The notes under the pieces were generated by a model that saw nothing but the letters and a program-made list of their open reading frames with translations, had not been told where the DNA came from and made no database searches. A stretch of DNA of 8,830 nt, from contig CALHBW010000541.1 of NCBI GenBank assembly GCA_937930625.1, positions 1 through 8,830 on the forward strand. The letters are read 5' to 3'. Each line of letters opens with the position of its first letter. Position 1 is the stretch's first letter. Shown here in pieces: positions 1-6,618 of the stretch. The position numbers were made by a program, and so were the translations under genes. This DNA is from an uncultured Saprospiraceae bacterium. Its GTDB lineage: Bacteria > Bacteroidota > Bacteroidia > Chitinophagales > Saprospiraceae.

Positions 1-51
1 ACATAAAATTACTGAAATATCGGTAAAGATGCAAATGCACTCATGTGCCTT

Positions 52-369
52 CTATTGAATTTCCGAAACAAGCTGTTTCATATTTGTATTGTCTTTATAT
101 GTTTCATAAAATTGACGCATATACCGAAGGTTTCTCTCGGAAAATCCTGTCTTTCCCGGAAATTCTTTTTGCAGGTCTCTGGACAGTTGCTCAACGACAC
201 CTTTTCCCCACTCGCTGTTCTCCAAACTCTGCACTATCAGCTTGCCAATATCCCAATACACGATAATCAAACTGCGCGTCAATTGCTGTATCGCACGACT
301 GCGTTCTGCCTGAATCGCTGTTTTGATGCTTGCTAATAATGTCGGGTATATATTGGGTAAGTGTTTCAT
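52..369 (-). pseudogene. Truncated DUF1016/YhcG-type protein, N-terminal domain only
   Basis: The 105-residue product matches the N-terminal DUF1016 domain (DUF1016_N) of the YhcG family, which are PD-(D/E)XK-type nuclease-like proteins often found near restriction systems and mobile DNA. Diagnostic stretches are YWDIGKLIVQ (about residues 38-47), GKGVVEQLSRDLQKEFP in the middle, and GFSERNLRYMRQFYETY near the end. Full-length members are roughly 330-380 aa, continuing after a QLVAEIPWGHN-like linker into the C-terminal nuclease domain. Here the reading stops at QLVSEIQ, exactly at that linker. None of the three minus-strand frames in the remaining 51 bases to the window edge continues the WGHN segment, so the break is not a simple nonsense or one-base frameshift. 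The ATG at 367-369 gives the usual N-terminus of such proteins. The catalytic domain is missing, so I read this as a gene remnant; a free-standing N-domain protein is the less likely alternative. Confidence 0.72.
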
Positions 370-608
370 ATGAAAAGACGTTTTGGTAAGTCCAACATAC
401 GACTAAGGTACGCAATGAGGGGGAGTTTTGCAAGTATAAAATCGGCGTTGTTTATACAACTCCACATGCAACATATCTATCAAAGCAATGTATTCGCAAG
501 GTAGGGAATTTTTGGAATTTTTACATATTTTTTTAACGAAAGTTTAAATAGGAGATATTCATGCAAAAGCGCACTCACATTTGAAAACGCCACCAAGCCG
601 CGCAACTT

Positions 609-665
609 GTTAGTGCAACCCCAAAGGGTTTTCTTCATTGGTTTTTGTTTTCAGTGAAGACTAAC
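609..665. other. Predicted three-way-junction fold (possible structured RNA or recombination relic)
   Basis: Three nested complementary pairs occupy 57 nt with almost nothing left over. An outer stem GTTAGT (609-614) pairs with ACTAAC (660-665). Inside it, AACCC (617-621) pairs with GGGTT (626-630) across a CAAA loop, and CTTCATTG (633-640) pairs with CAGTGAAG (652-659) with one G-T wobble. The outer stem directly abuts the second hairpin on the 3' side. No T-run follows, so it is not a standard terminator, and I do not recognise an RNA family. This is a pattern seen by eye without an energy calculation. Confidence 0.3.
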
Positions 666-735
666 TTGTATAAATATTTACTCGCTACTAAACGATTGCT
701 GAATGACTCTTATAAAGTTATTTTTTTGCTAACTG

Positions 736-920
736 GACTTTGGGCATTGGGGAATTCGGAAACTGGGGAATTAGGTAAAGCCCTCATTATCAATAATTTG
801 CAATAGTTTGTGTTTTATTATAAATTATTTTTATTACAATTTTTATTTTACTGATTAATAAATAATTATGCCTTCGTTAGCCTAATTTCCTAATTCCCCA
901 GTTACCTAATGTCCAAAGTC
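736..920. repeat. Long imperfect inverted repeat, MITE-like (element A)
   Basis: The arms are 736-775 and 889-920. The outer block GACTTTGGGCATT (736-748) pairs with AATGTCCAAAGTC (908-920) with one G-T wobble. The inner block CTGGGGAATTAGG (763-775) pairs perfectly with CCTAATTCCCCAG (889-901). The left arm carries about 8 extra bases between the blocks. The arms contain iterated GGGGAATTnGG-type units, while the ~110-bp centre is very AT-rich and non-coding. No flanking target-site duplication is obvious. It could be a non-autonomous mobile element relic, an extragenic palindromic repeat, or a transcription-ending structure. Confidence 0.6.
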
Positions 921-1055
921 GAGTAGTACAAAACATAAAACCTTAATTAAATTTACACTTTAGTGCATGTTTCGATTGCTTCTTTGTATTTATATTTGAG
1001 TATTAAAAAATAAAATTATGGCAAAGACATTCGCATCTCAAGGAGATTTAGGAGA

Positions 1056-1190
1056 TTGACGCAAACAAAAAAAACTGAAATTATCCAAGTCTATCTCGTA
1101 GGTCTTGAAGCCATGATAGCTGCTTTTGGGGTGGATAATGTCCATTCTTTGTTTCTCTGTCTTCTTAAGAAAGCCTTATTAATTTGTTAA
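1056..1190 (+). CDS. Possible tiny ORF or gene remnant (44 aa), unknown
   Basis: An open frame runs from a TTG at 1056 to a TAA at 1188-1190 and remains open upstream to 1014. The 44-residue reading includes TEIIQVYLVGLEAMIAAFG and then DNVHSLFLCLLKKALLIC, which has helical, protein-like composition. It lacks an ATG; the ATG at 1018 is in another frame and reads only 13 residues. I recognise no family. It may be the tail of a deleted gene, a small alpha-helical peptide, or chance. Confidence 0.15.
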   Translation: MTQTKKTEIIQVYLVGLEAMIAAFGVDNVHSLFLCLLKKALLIC

Positions 1191-1283
1191 TTTTTCACAT
1201 AAACTACATAAGTTAAAAAATAAATATTAATTTTAGCCAAATTCAAAAGATTTATCATCTATAAAACATCTAAATCCCTTAAT

Positions 1284-2042
1284 ATGATTAGTACTGTTTT
1301 AATTAGCTATAAAAAAGATTTTCTACATCTTCTTAAACAAAAAGCTCAACAACTTTTCCCGATATTATCAATTAATGGAGATACAACAAAAACTACTGAA
1401 ATTCCATTACTAATATCAAATGTAAAACCTCAATTAATAGTGATAGATTACGAGCTATATGCTAAACAGCCGGAGCTTGAAACCTATCGTTATACAAATC
1501 AATCAGAGTTGATTTTTACTTCTGATACTAGCACCCATGCGATTGATGCTTTTCAGTATTCCGCCGCAGGTTATGTACTAAAACCTCTTGATGACAGTTG
1601 CTTAAAAATAGCCCTGAATAATGCTATTAATCGGATTCAAGTAAAAGAGTCAATCATTGAAAATGAGATAGTTAGAATCATTAACCTAAGTAGAACAATG
1701 ACTAACAAACCTGTCTTTATTCCCACTATGGATGGTTTTGAATTACTCACCGTAGGGCAGATTATTAGATGTAAAGGAGAGCGAGGAACGACTATATTGA
1801 CGACAACAGAATCAACAGGTAAACCTATAATTCGAAGCTCATACAATATTGGTGTTTTTAGACAGGAATTGGAGAAATATGGTTTTTATTCACCTCATAA
1901 ATCTCACCTGATTAATCCCGTTTTTATTCGAAAATATAGTAAGGAAGGATTCATCTACATGAATAATGGAGATAAGATACCGCTTGCCAGACGTAAAAAA
2001 TGTGAGTTCCTGAACCGAATACCTAATATATGTAACCGATGA
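1284..2042 (+). CDS. LytTR-family response regulator with atypical receiver
   Basis: A 252-aa transcription factor with a receiver domain (about residues 1-120) and a LytTR DNA-binding domain (about 143-247). In the receiver, Asp55 in LIVIDYEL is the candidate phosphorylation site, Thr79/Ser80 and Lys100 (VLKPLD) occupy the conserved switch positions, and AAGYVLKP is typical. The acidic pair that should follow strand 1 and bind Mg2+ is absent: the sequence is VLISYKKD instead of a VDDE-like motif. The LytTR part is clear: IIRCKGERGTTIL (160-172), then GFYSPHKSHLINPVFIRKY (200-218) and MNNGDKIPLARRKKCEFL (226-243). No sensor histidine kinase gene lies in the window. It precedes the sheath/cap operon on the same strand by 104 bp, so local control of those genes is a reasonable inference. 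The missing acidic pair suggests weakened or absent phosphorylation control. Confidence 0.93.
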   Translation: MISTVLISYKKDFLHLLKQKAQQLFPILSINGDTTKTTEIPLLISNVKPQLIVIDYELYAKQPELETYRYTNQSELIFTSDTSTHAIDAFQYSAAGYVLKPLDDSCLKIALNNAINRIQVKESIIENEIVRIINLSRTMTNKPVFIPTMDGFELLTVGQIIRCKGERGTTILTTTESTGKPIIRSSYNIGVFRQELEKYGFYSPHKSHLINPVFIRKYSKEGFIYMNNGDKIPLARRKKCEFLNRIPNICNR

Positions 2043-2055
2043 TTATGTAAACCTT

Positions 2056-2126
2056 ACCGTTAATCAGATAGCATGCCAAAATGTTTACATATAACTTGTT
2101 TTTAATGTAAAAGTGTAATACTTTTA
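2056..2126 (+). promoter_or_regulatory. Candidate promoter and LytTR operator ahead of the cap/sheath operon
   Basis: ACCGTTAAT at 2056-2064 fits the nine-base LytTR half-site consensus ([TA][AC][CA]GTTN[AG][TG]). A weaker second copy, AATGTTTAC (2080-2088), matches at 7 of 9 positions, but its spacing is 2-3 bases longer than the usual 12-13 bp gap. Downstream, CTTG (2095-2098) and TACTTTTA (2119-2126) resemble the Bacteroidota -33 (TTTG) and -7 (TAnnTTTG) elements with a 20-bp spacer, the -7 box being one base off. A 7-bp dyad, TAAAAGT/ACTTTTA (2108-2114 and 2120-2126), overlaps the -7 box. Transcription would begin about 14 bases before the cap gene. All of this is consensus matching in AT-rich DNA. 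Confidence 0.3.
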
Positions 2127-2146
2127 ACCTCAAATTTACTTCCCTG

Positions 2147-2770
2147 ATGATAGATATAGCCACGAGATTAATTATTGACGAACTAGGACAATTCATCGAA
2201 GATACTACCTCTATAACCACCAATGATGTGGTCATAGAAAATATTGCAAATTGGGAAAATGATCCTAATAATAACTTAAAAGACAAGATAGTTGCTACAC
2301 TAGTTAATGTAGAAGAAGAAAGTACTCTAAAGAACAGGAGACCTACACAAGTAAACTTGAACGGAGGCGTGGATTACATAACACCTCCTATACACCTCAA
2401 TCTATATCTCTTGTTCAGTGCAGTTCCGGATCAGTCGGCTGCACAAGCTTATGAAACAGCCCTTAAACGACTTTCGCAAGTAATTAGCTTCTTTCAAGCA
2501 AAACGAGTTTTTACAGTCAAAAATTCTCCATTTTCCAGTATAGCCGATGCAACGACGATGAGCGAACTGGAAAAAAGTGAAATCAAACTACAAGCGGAGC
2601 TATACACCATGACCTTCGAGCAGATTAATCATCTATGGGGTTCTTTGGGTGGAAAGCAAGTACCATCAGCACTATATAAAATAAGATTGGTAGAGGTCAA
2701 ACACAGAATTACACAGGAAGCCCCACTTATCGAAGAAATACAAAACAACATAAACGCAACAAAATCATAG
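2147..2770 (+). CDS. DUF4255 (Pvc16/Afp16-like) sheath-tube cap protein of a contractile injection system
   Basis: A 207-aa protein of the DUF4255 (Pvc16 N-terminal domain) family. Such proteins form the terminator cap at the distal end of the tube and sheath in eCIS particles and stop further polymerisation. Family features visible here are the start MIDIATRLIIDEL, the strand IVATLVNVEEEST (48-60) followed by KNR, the core strand PPIHLNLYLLFSA (80-92), the helix YETALKRLSQVISFFQAKRVFT (102-123, in two parts), and the signature LYTMTFEQINHLWGSLGG (152-169) leading to PSALYKIRLVEV. Length is normal for the family. The ATG start places a complete domain at residue 1. It is the first structural gene after the LytTR regulator; in Photorhabdus PVC and Serratia Afp clusters the homologue is instead the last gene. 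The product should be cytoplasmic until particle release. Confidence 0.9.
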   Translation: MIDIATRLIIDELGQFIEDTTSITTNDVVIENIANWENDPNNNLKDKIVATLVNVEEESTLKNRRPTQVNLNGGVDYITPPIHLNLYLLFSAVPDQSAAQAYETALKRLSQVISFFQAKRVFTVKNSPFSSIADATTMSELEKSEIKLQAELYTMTFEQINHLWGSLGGKQVPSALYKIRLVEVKHRITQEAPLIEEIQNNINATKS

Positions 2771-2823
2771 GAACGATGAGATAATAACCTTTCAAAAAAT
2801 GTAATTTATTATTTCATAGTTCC
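2770..2823 (+). promoter_or_regulatory. Intercistronic stem-loop between the cap gene and the next gene
   Basis: GGAACGATGAGATAATAA (2770-2787) pairs with TTATTATTTCATAGTTCC (2806-2823) around an 18-nt loop. Over 18 positions there is one true mismatch (G-A) and one G-U wobble in the plus-strand transcript. The stem begins on the last base of the cap stop codon and ends 13 bases before the next start codon. It lacks a trailing T-run, so it is more likely an mRNA processing, stabilising or partial-attenuation element than a full terminator. Confidence 0.55.
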
Positions 2824-2836
2824 ACAAACATCCCTA

Positions 2837-4138
2837 ATGTCCCAGTGTATATTTAAACGATTATTTGAAGTCAGGCTGCTACACGATTATTTTCTTAATA
2901 CAGAAAATGAGTCCTTCTTTGCAGGGACGCTTAGTGATGTGGAAAGAGAAGAACGTTTACGGGAGTTGATTAGTGTAGGGCAACTAGACATGCGAGAAGA
3001 GTTGTTAATCCGCCCAACGGAAAAAACCAAACAACATTTGCGTAATTATCGGCTCAGATTTATACAAACAGTAACCGGTTTTTTTATAGGGATACAAGTT
3101 AAAAAAATTGAATCAGGCAACGGGGTTGTTACTTATGAACCTTTCATTCCTATTGATAATAACCTTGAATTTACTTTTCATACATATCCTGTCAATCCAC
3201 GATTTAAGTCCTATTCCAATGTTCCTTTGCGAAAACGGATACAAGCCATTTATCATTTTGATAACAGAATGAGTGCAGGTAAAATTGCTCCGACACTCTC
3301 TTTACCGACACTACCTTTCGATAGCAATACATTTTATGAAATGGGGGAGATGGCAGTAAACGGAGGGGCTATACAAGGAGTTGTCGAAGACTATAATCCT
3401 CTAAATCCTCCTGCTGTTTGGGAAAATGTAGATGGTCAAGGATTGGTCAATACGAATGACCGAAGATTATTACCTAAAAAGTTTTCTGTAAAAATACCAG
3501 GTGCCGATAACCTCACTCAGGCCATCGCTGTACTGAAAGATTTGGGTGGTAATATACTGAATCAGAGGACTTTTGATATAAGCGGTAACATAACACTTAT
3601 ATCCTTGGACTTAGAGAAAGATGACAATGGAAATGAGATTGAGATAGCAGATGGTACATACACCCTTGAAATAACTGACGATCAGGGTGGAATACTATCT
3701 AAAGAAGTTCTATTGGATGAAGAACTATACGACAGAAATGCCTTTGCTGCTCTGACCATTGATACAGGAGAAACAGACGCGGGATTCAAAATATTAGAGG
3801 CAGATGGTACTTTGGTGCATAAAATAGATACAGGAGTAGTGACACCACCACCTTTATTTGAGTTGAGAATGACTAGTCGGCGATGCTTTTGGAGATACAA
3901 GTCCTCAGAAGATTTTGACCCTGCCGTAGTGGCTATCGTAAATGCCGCATTGACACAGTCTTCCGGAGTAAATAATATGCTATCCACTATTGACCCGCAG
4001 AACTTGACTAGAATACCTGTATCCATAGGCATGCTCACATTGCCCAATCCGGTAGAAAATGCCCCACTCCGATACGAAAACGGACGCTATTATGCCGATG
4101 TATATATATCGGCAGTTAATAAATTAGTCAACTCATAA
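2837..4138 (+). CDS. Unrecognised 433-aa protein between cap and sheath genes; candidate accessory cap/sheath structural protein
   Basis: I do not recognise a named family. The sequence suggests three parts. Residues 1-140 form a mixed alpha/beta segment starting with FKRLFEVRLLHDYF and containing GFFIGIQVKK and LEFTFHTYPVNPRFKSYSN. After a Pro/Gly-rich linker (about 150-213), residues 215-292 look like an immunoglobulin/fibronectin-like beta-sandwich, with FSVKIPG, FDISGN, ISLDL, GTYTLEITDDQGG and SKEVLLDEELY. After a TPPPLFELR junction, residues 340-433 form a C-terminal domain with SRRCFWRYKS and RYENGRYYADVYISA. There is no signal peptide or membrane segment. It is intact and lies 66 bp after the cap gene and 43 bp before the sheath gene on the same strand, so a role at the cap-sheath interface is plausible by position. 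AlgoCIS particles have a cap adaptor, which is one testable identity. A surface or decoration protein is the alternative. Confidence 0.88.
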   Translation: MSQCIFKRLFEVRLLHDYFLNTENESFFAGTLSDVEREERLRELISVGQLDMREELLIRPTEKTKQHLRNYRLRFIQTVTGFFIGIQVKKIESGNGVVTYEPFIPIDNNLEFTFHTYPVNPRFKSYSNVPLRKRIQAIYHFDNRMSAGKIAPTLSLPTLPFDSNTFYEMGEMAVNGGAIQGVVEDYNPLNPPAVWENVDGQGLVNTNDRRLLPKKFSVKIPGADNLTQAIAVLKDLGGNILNQRTFDISGNITLISLDLEKDDNGNEIEIADGTYTLEITDDQGGILSKEVLLDEELYDRNAFAALTIDTGETDAGFKILEADGTLVHKIDTGVVTPPPLFELRMTSRRCFWRYKSSEDFDPAVVAIVNAALTQSSGVNNMLSTIDPQNLTRIPVSIGMLTLPNPVENAPLRYENGRYYADVYISAVNKLVNS

Positions 4139-4181
4139 AACATTGAAATTATTTGTACATCAATTGTGAAAATAAATTAAT

Positions 4182-5555
4182 ATGAATAACTATAAAACAC
4201 CGGGCGTTTATGTAGTGGAAAGATCTACCTTTCCGCCATCAATTGCCGCAGTCGAAACTGCTATACCAGTATTTATTGGTTATACCGAAAAAGCGGAGGA
4301 AAAAGAACCGAATGATTTGCAGATGAAACCTCATCGAATCACTTCTTATTTTGACTATGAACGCTTTTTTGGTGAAGCACAACCGGAGACAGGCATTGAA
4401 GTCACCATTTCAAACTCAACACCGCCTGTAATAAATGCCAAAAACAACTCCCCATCCAACTACCAGATGAATTATGCCCTTCAAGCCTTTTTTGCCAATG
4501 GCGGCGGACCCTGTTATATCGTTTCTGTCGGTGATTATACAGGCGGCGGCGTGATCTCAAGAACGGGGCTGGAGGAAGGACTCGACAGTGCAGGCAAAGT
4601 GGACGAAATTACCTTGATTTTATTCCCTGACGGACAAGGTTTATCAAGTGCCGGTGATTATTACACGCTACAAAAAGCAGCACTTGACCAGTGTGAGCAA
4701 CTGCAAGACCGTTTCACAATAATGGATGTTTGGATTGATTCGGATACCACTATAGACAACGTACAGGTACTTCGCGATACACTCTCCGGAACAAAAGACC
4801 AATTAAAGTACGGTGCTGCTTACTATCCGCAGCTTGAGATGCGCCTGTCTTACAATTACAACGAAGCTGAAGTAACCGTTGCAGGAGGCGGTTTCCTCGC
4901 TGATTTGGAAAGTACAGACAATGTACTATACAATCAAGCTAAAAATGTAGTGGACAATCAGTTGTTTGTTTTACTACCTGCATCTTCGGCAGTAGCAGGT
5001 ATTTATGCACAGGTTGATAATGCCAGAGGCGTATGGAAAACACCGGCTAACATAAATGTAGATCTTGCGGTAAAACCAACCATCAAAATTACCGACCAAG
5101 ACCAGGAAAATATCAATGTAGATGTCGTAGCCGGAAAATCTGTGAACGCCATCCGTTCATTTACGGGGCGCGGACCGGCTATGGTATGGGGTGGTCGCAC
5201 CCTCGCAGGCAACGACAACGAGTGGCGATACGTTTCCGTTCGTCGTTTTTTCAATATGGTAGAAGAATCCGTTAAAAAAGCAACGGTACAGTTCGTTTTT
5301 GAACCAAACGACAAAAACACTTGGACGAGGGTAAAGTCCATGATTGAAAATTTCCTCACCCAGCAATGGAAAGTCGGTGCCTTAATGGGTACTACACCCG
5401 AAGAAGCCTACTACGTCAAAATCGGACTCAACGAAACCATGACCGAAGTAGATATTTGGGAAGGCAGAATGATAATAGAAATCGGTATGGCAGTCGTTCG
5501 TCCGGCTGAATTTATCATTTTAATCTTTAGCCACAAAATGCTCAATGAAGGCTAA
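4182..5555 (+). CDS. Contractile tail sheath protein (eCIS/phage-tail sheath family)
   Basis: A 457-aa sheath subunit. The family polymerises around an inner tube and contracts to drive it through a target membrane. Hallmarks are YKTPGVYVVE at 4-13 and AVETAIPVFIGYT at 23-35, the classic eCIS sheath N-terminus, which in other sheaths supplies the strand handed to neighbouring subunits. ALQAFFANGGGPCYIVSVG follows at 99-117. The C-terminal half has LPASSAVAGIYAQVD (265-279), ARGVWKTPANI (281-291), NAIRSFTGRGPAMVWGGRTL (322-341), WRYVSVRRFFNMVEESV (348-364) and FVFEPNDKNTWTRVKSMIE (371-389), ending in strands around DIWEGRMIIEIGMAVVRPAEFII. Both conserved ends are present, so it should be assembly-competent. 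Residues 120-260 form the variable outer domain. It follows the unknown 433-aa gene by 43 bp. It is the best conserved gene of the operon and the one expected in highest copy number. No tube gene follows it, unlike in standard eCIS clusters. Confidence 0.97.
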   Translation: MNNYKTPGVYVVERSTFPPSIAAVETAIPVFIGYTEKAEEKEPNDLQMKPHRITSYFDYERFFGEAQPETGIEVTISNSTPPVINAKNNSPSNYQMNYALQAFFANGGGPCYIVSVGDYTGGGVISRTGLEEGLDSAGKVDEITLILFPDGQGLSSAGDYYTLQKAALDQCEQLQDRFTIMDVWIDSDTTIDNVQVLRDTLSGTKDQLKYGAAYYPQLEMRLSYNYNEAEVTVAGGGFLADLESTDNVLYNQAKNVVDNQLFVLLPASSAVAGIYAQVDNARGVWKTPANINVDLAVKPTIKITDQDQENINVDVVAGKSVNAIRSFTGRGPAMVWGGRTLAGNDNEWRYVSVRRFFNMVEESVKKATVQFVFEPNDKNTWTRVKSMIENFLTQQWKVGALMGTTPEEAYYVKIGLNETMTEVDIWEGRMIIEIGMAVVRPAEFIILIFSHKMLNEG

Positions 5556-5597
5556 TCCAGTTTTTTAATTCATTGTCAAATTTTAAAAAATAACAAA

Positions 5598-6602
5598 ATG
5601 GCAGATAATAATAATGCAACTCCGACACAGGATATTATCAATAATTGCAAGTTGGAGCTATGCAGAGAAAAAGTAGCAGCTGAATATATACACGAGGCAG
5701 AATGTATAGAACATGAAATCAGCGAAGAAGGGCTACTTTGCAGTTTGTATGTTTACAAAACTACAAATTCAATACTGGATTTGTATTGCGGTGTAGACTT
5801 CAATTATGCCGTCCCCCTTATAAAAGGTAAGGAACTTATTAAAGGGCAACTTGATGAATTAATTGAAAAAAATAACGCCTTAGGTAGTAAGTATAAAGAT
5901 CTGGTAAAGATGATTCGGGAAGTAAGGCAGAATTATACTGACGTATTAGACGAAGCCTGCAAACTTCAACGGTGCATCGAGGAAGAAGAACTTTGCAATC
6001 CGGACACTTCTAAAGAATTGGGAAAGGTTGATGGACTTGTTGATAATATTATCGGATTGGAAGATGAGGCTCGAAATTGCTATGACAAAATATGTGAGAC
6101 TTTCAATGCTTCAATTGATATTGCAGGTATTCAGACTTTCACGAACATTGAAAGTTTGCTACCCTACTGCGCCAATTTAACAGCATTGCTTGAAGAACTG
6201 CGGAAAGATATTGATGGAAATATCACTGATATGAATGTACAACTCATAGAAGATAAAAAAGCAGCGATGGAGGCACTGGAAGCAAGGGAGACGCAGTTTT
6301 TTGAGAAATGCCAAGCCGAAATTGCTCAAAAAACTGTTTGTGACATCTTTGATTACGTTTGTGATCCTGCTTGCGGAACAATTGCCGAGGGAAAGGTTAC
6401 AATAAAAGAAATCTGTGAAAAACTTAAAAAGGATTTTAGTGAAGAAAACGATCCTTATGCAGAATTACAAGCAGAAATAGAAGGAGGTGATAGAGCTGCT
6501 ATAGACACCTCTGGCAGCAAGACTGAACCATCAAAAGATGGCGGAACTCAAAATAGAAAATCAAAAAATGAAAAACAAGGCAATAAAAATGATGATAAAT
6601 AA
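5598..6602 (+). CDS. Unrecognised 334-aa cysteine-rich, alpha-helical protein with charged disordered tail
   Basis: I do not recognise a family. The protein is acidic and mostly helical, with coiled-coil-like stretches at about 75-130 and 195-245. It has 16 cysteines in 334 residues, at 17, 22, 36, 48, 64, 121, 126, 133, 161, 166, 191, 238, 248, 255, 259 and 273. Three pairs share CX4C spacing inside predicted helices (CKLELC, CKLQRC, CYDKIC), and there is one CX3C (CDPAC, 255-259). Residues from about 300 onward are Ser/Lys/Asn/Asp-rich, low in hydrophobics and probably disordered. No signal peptide or membrane segment is visible, so stabilising disulfides would be odd in the cytoplasm; metal binding or disulfide formation after particle release are possibilities. 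It lies 42 bp after the sheath gene, likely co-transcribed, and is the last gene of the operon. It could be a cargo/effector, a lumen or spike substitute, a scaffold, or a sheath chaperone; I cannot choose. Confidence 0.85.
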   Translation: MADNNNATPTQDIINNCKLELCREKVAAEYIHEAECIEHEISEEGLLCSLYVYKTTNSILDLYCGVDFNYAVPLIKGKELIKGQLDELIEKNNALGSKYKDLVKMIREVRQNYTDVLDEACKLQRCIEEEELCNPDTSKELGKVDGLVDNIIGLEDEARNCYDKICETFNASIDIAGIQTFTNIESLLPYCANLTALLEELRKDIDGNITDMNVQLIEDKKAAMEALEARETQFFEKCQAEIAQKTVCDIFDYVCDPACGTIAEGKVTIKEICEKLKKDFSEENDPYAELQAEIEGGDRAAIDTSGSKTEPSKDGGTQNRKSKNEKQGNKNDDK

Positions 6603-6618
6603 ACCTTATTGCTGTATT

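Larger units (their letters stand above)
370..1017. other. Gene-poor intergenic region, left half
   Basis: I find no convincing coding sequence here on either strand; the short open frames lack protein-like composition. The stretch holds the upstream DNA of the DUF1016 remnant, a predicted branched fold at 609-665 and a long imperfect palindrome at 736-920. A small tandem duplication of GGAATTTTT is visible near 504-521. Together with the truncated gene on its left, this looks like a region that has undergone insertion and deletion. Confidence 0.6.

Noticed and set aside
43..336. Plus-strand open frames over the DUF1016 remnant
   Set aside because: They are antisense to a reading with clear DUF1016 homology and have no protein-family features of their own.
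609..665. tRNA gene or integron attC site
   Set aside because: The arms do not give a tRNA cloverleaf with a T-loop GTTC motif, and the outer ends do not match the attC GTTRRRY/RYYYAAC core boxes.
2043..2146. Terminator after the LytTR gene from the TAAAAGT/ACTTTTA dyad
   Set aside because: The 7-bp stem is all A/T but one pair, has no T-run after it and sits where a promoter is expected, so a regulatory dyad is more likely.
3682..5366. Minus-strand open frames opposite the 433-aa and sheath genes (for example 3682-4047, 5003-5359, 5157-5366)
   Set aside because: They lie wholly inside well-supported plus-strand genes, have no recognisable domains and show compositions typical of antisense readings.
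4182..5555. Prophage or R-type pyocin tail instead of an eCIS
   Set aside because: The DUF4255 cap and the eCIS-style sheath N-terminus favour an injection system, and no capsid, portal, terminase, holin or phage tail genes are present.
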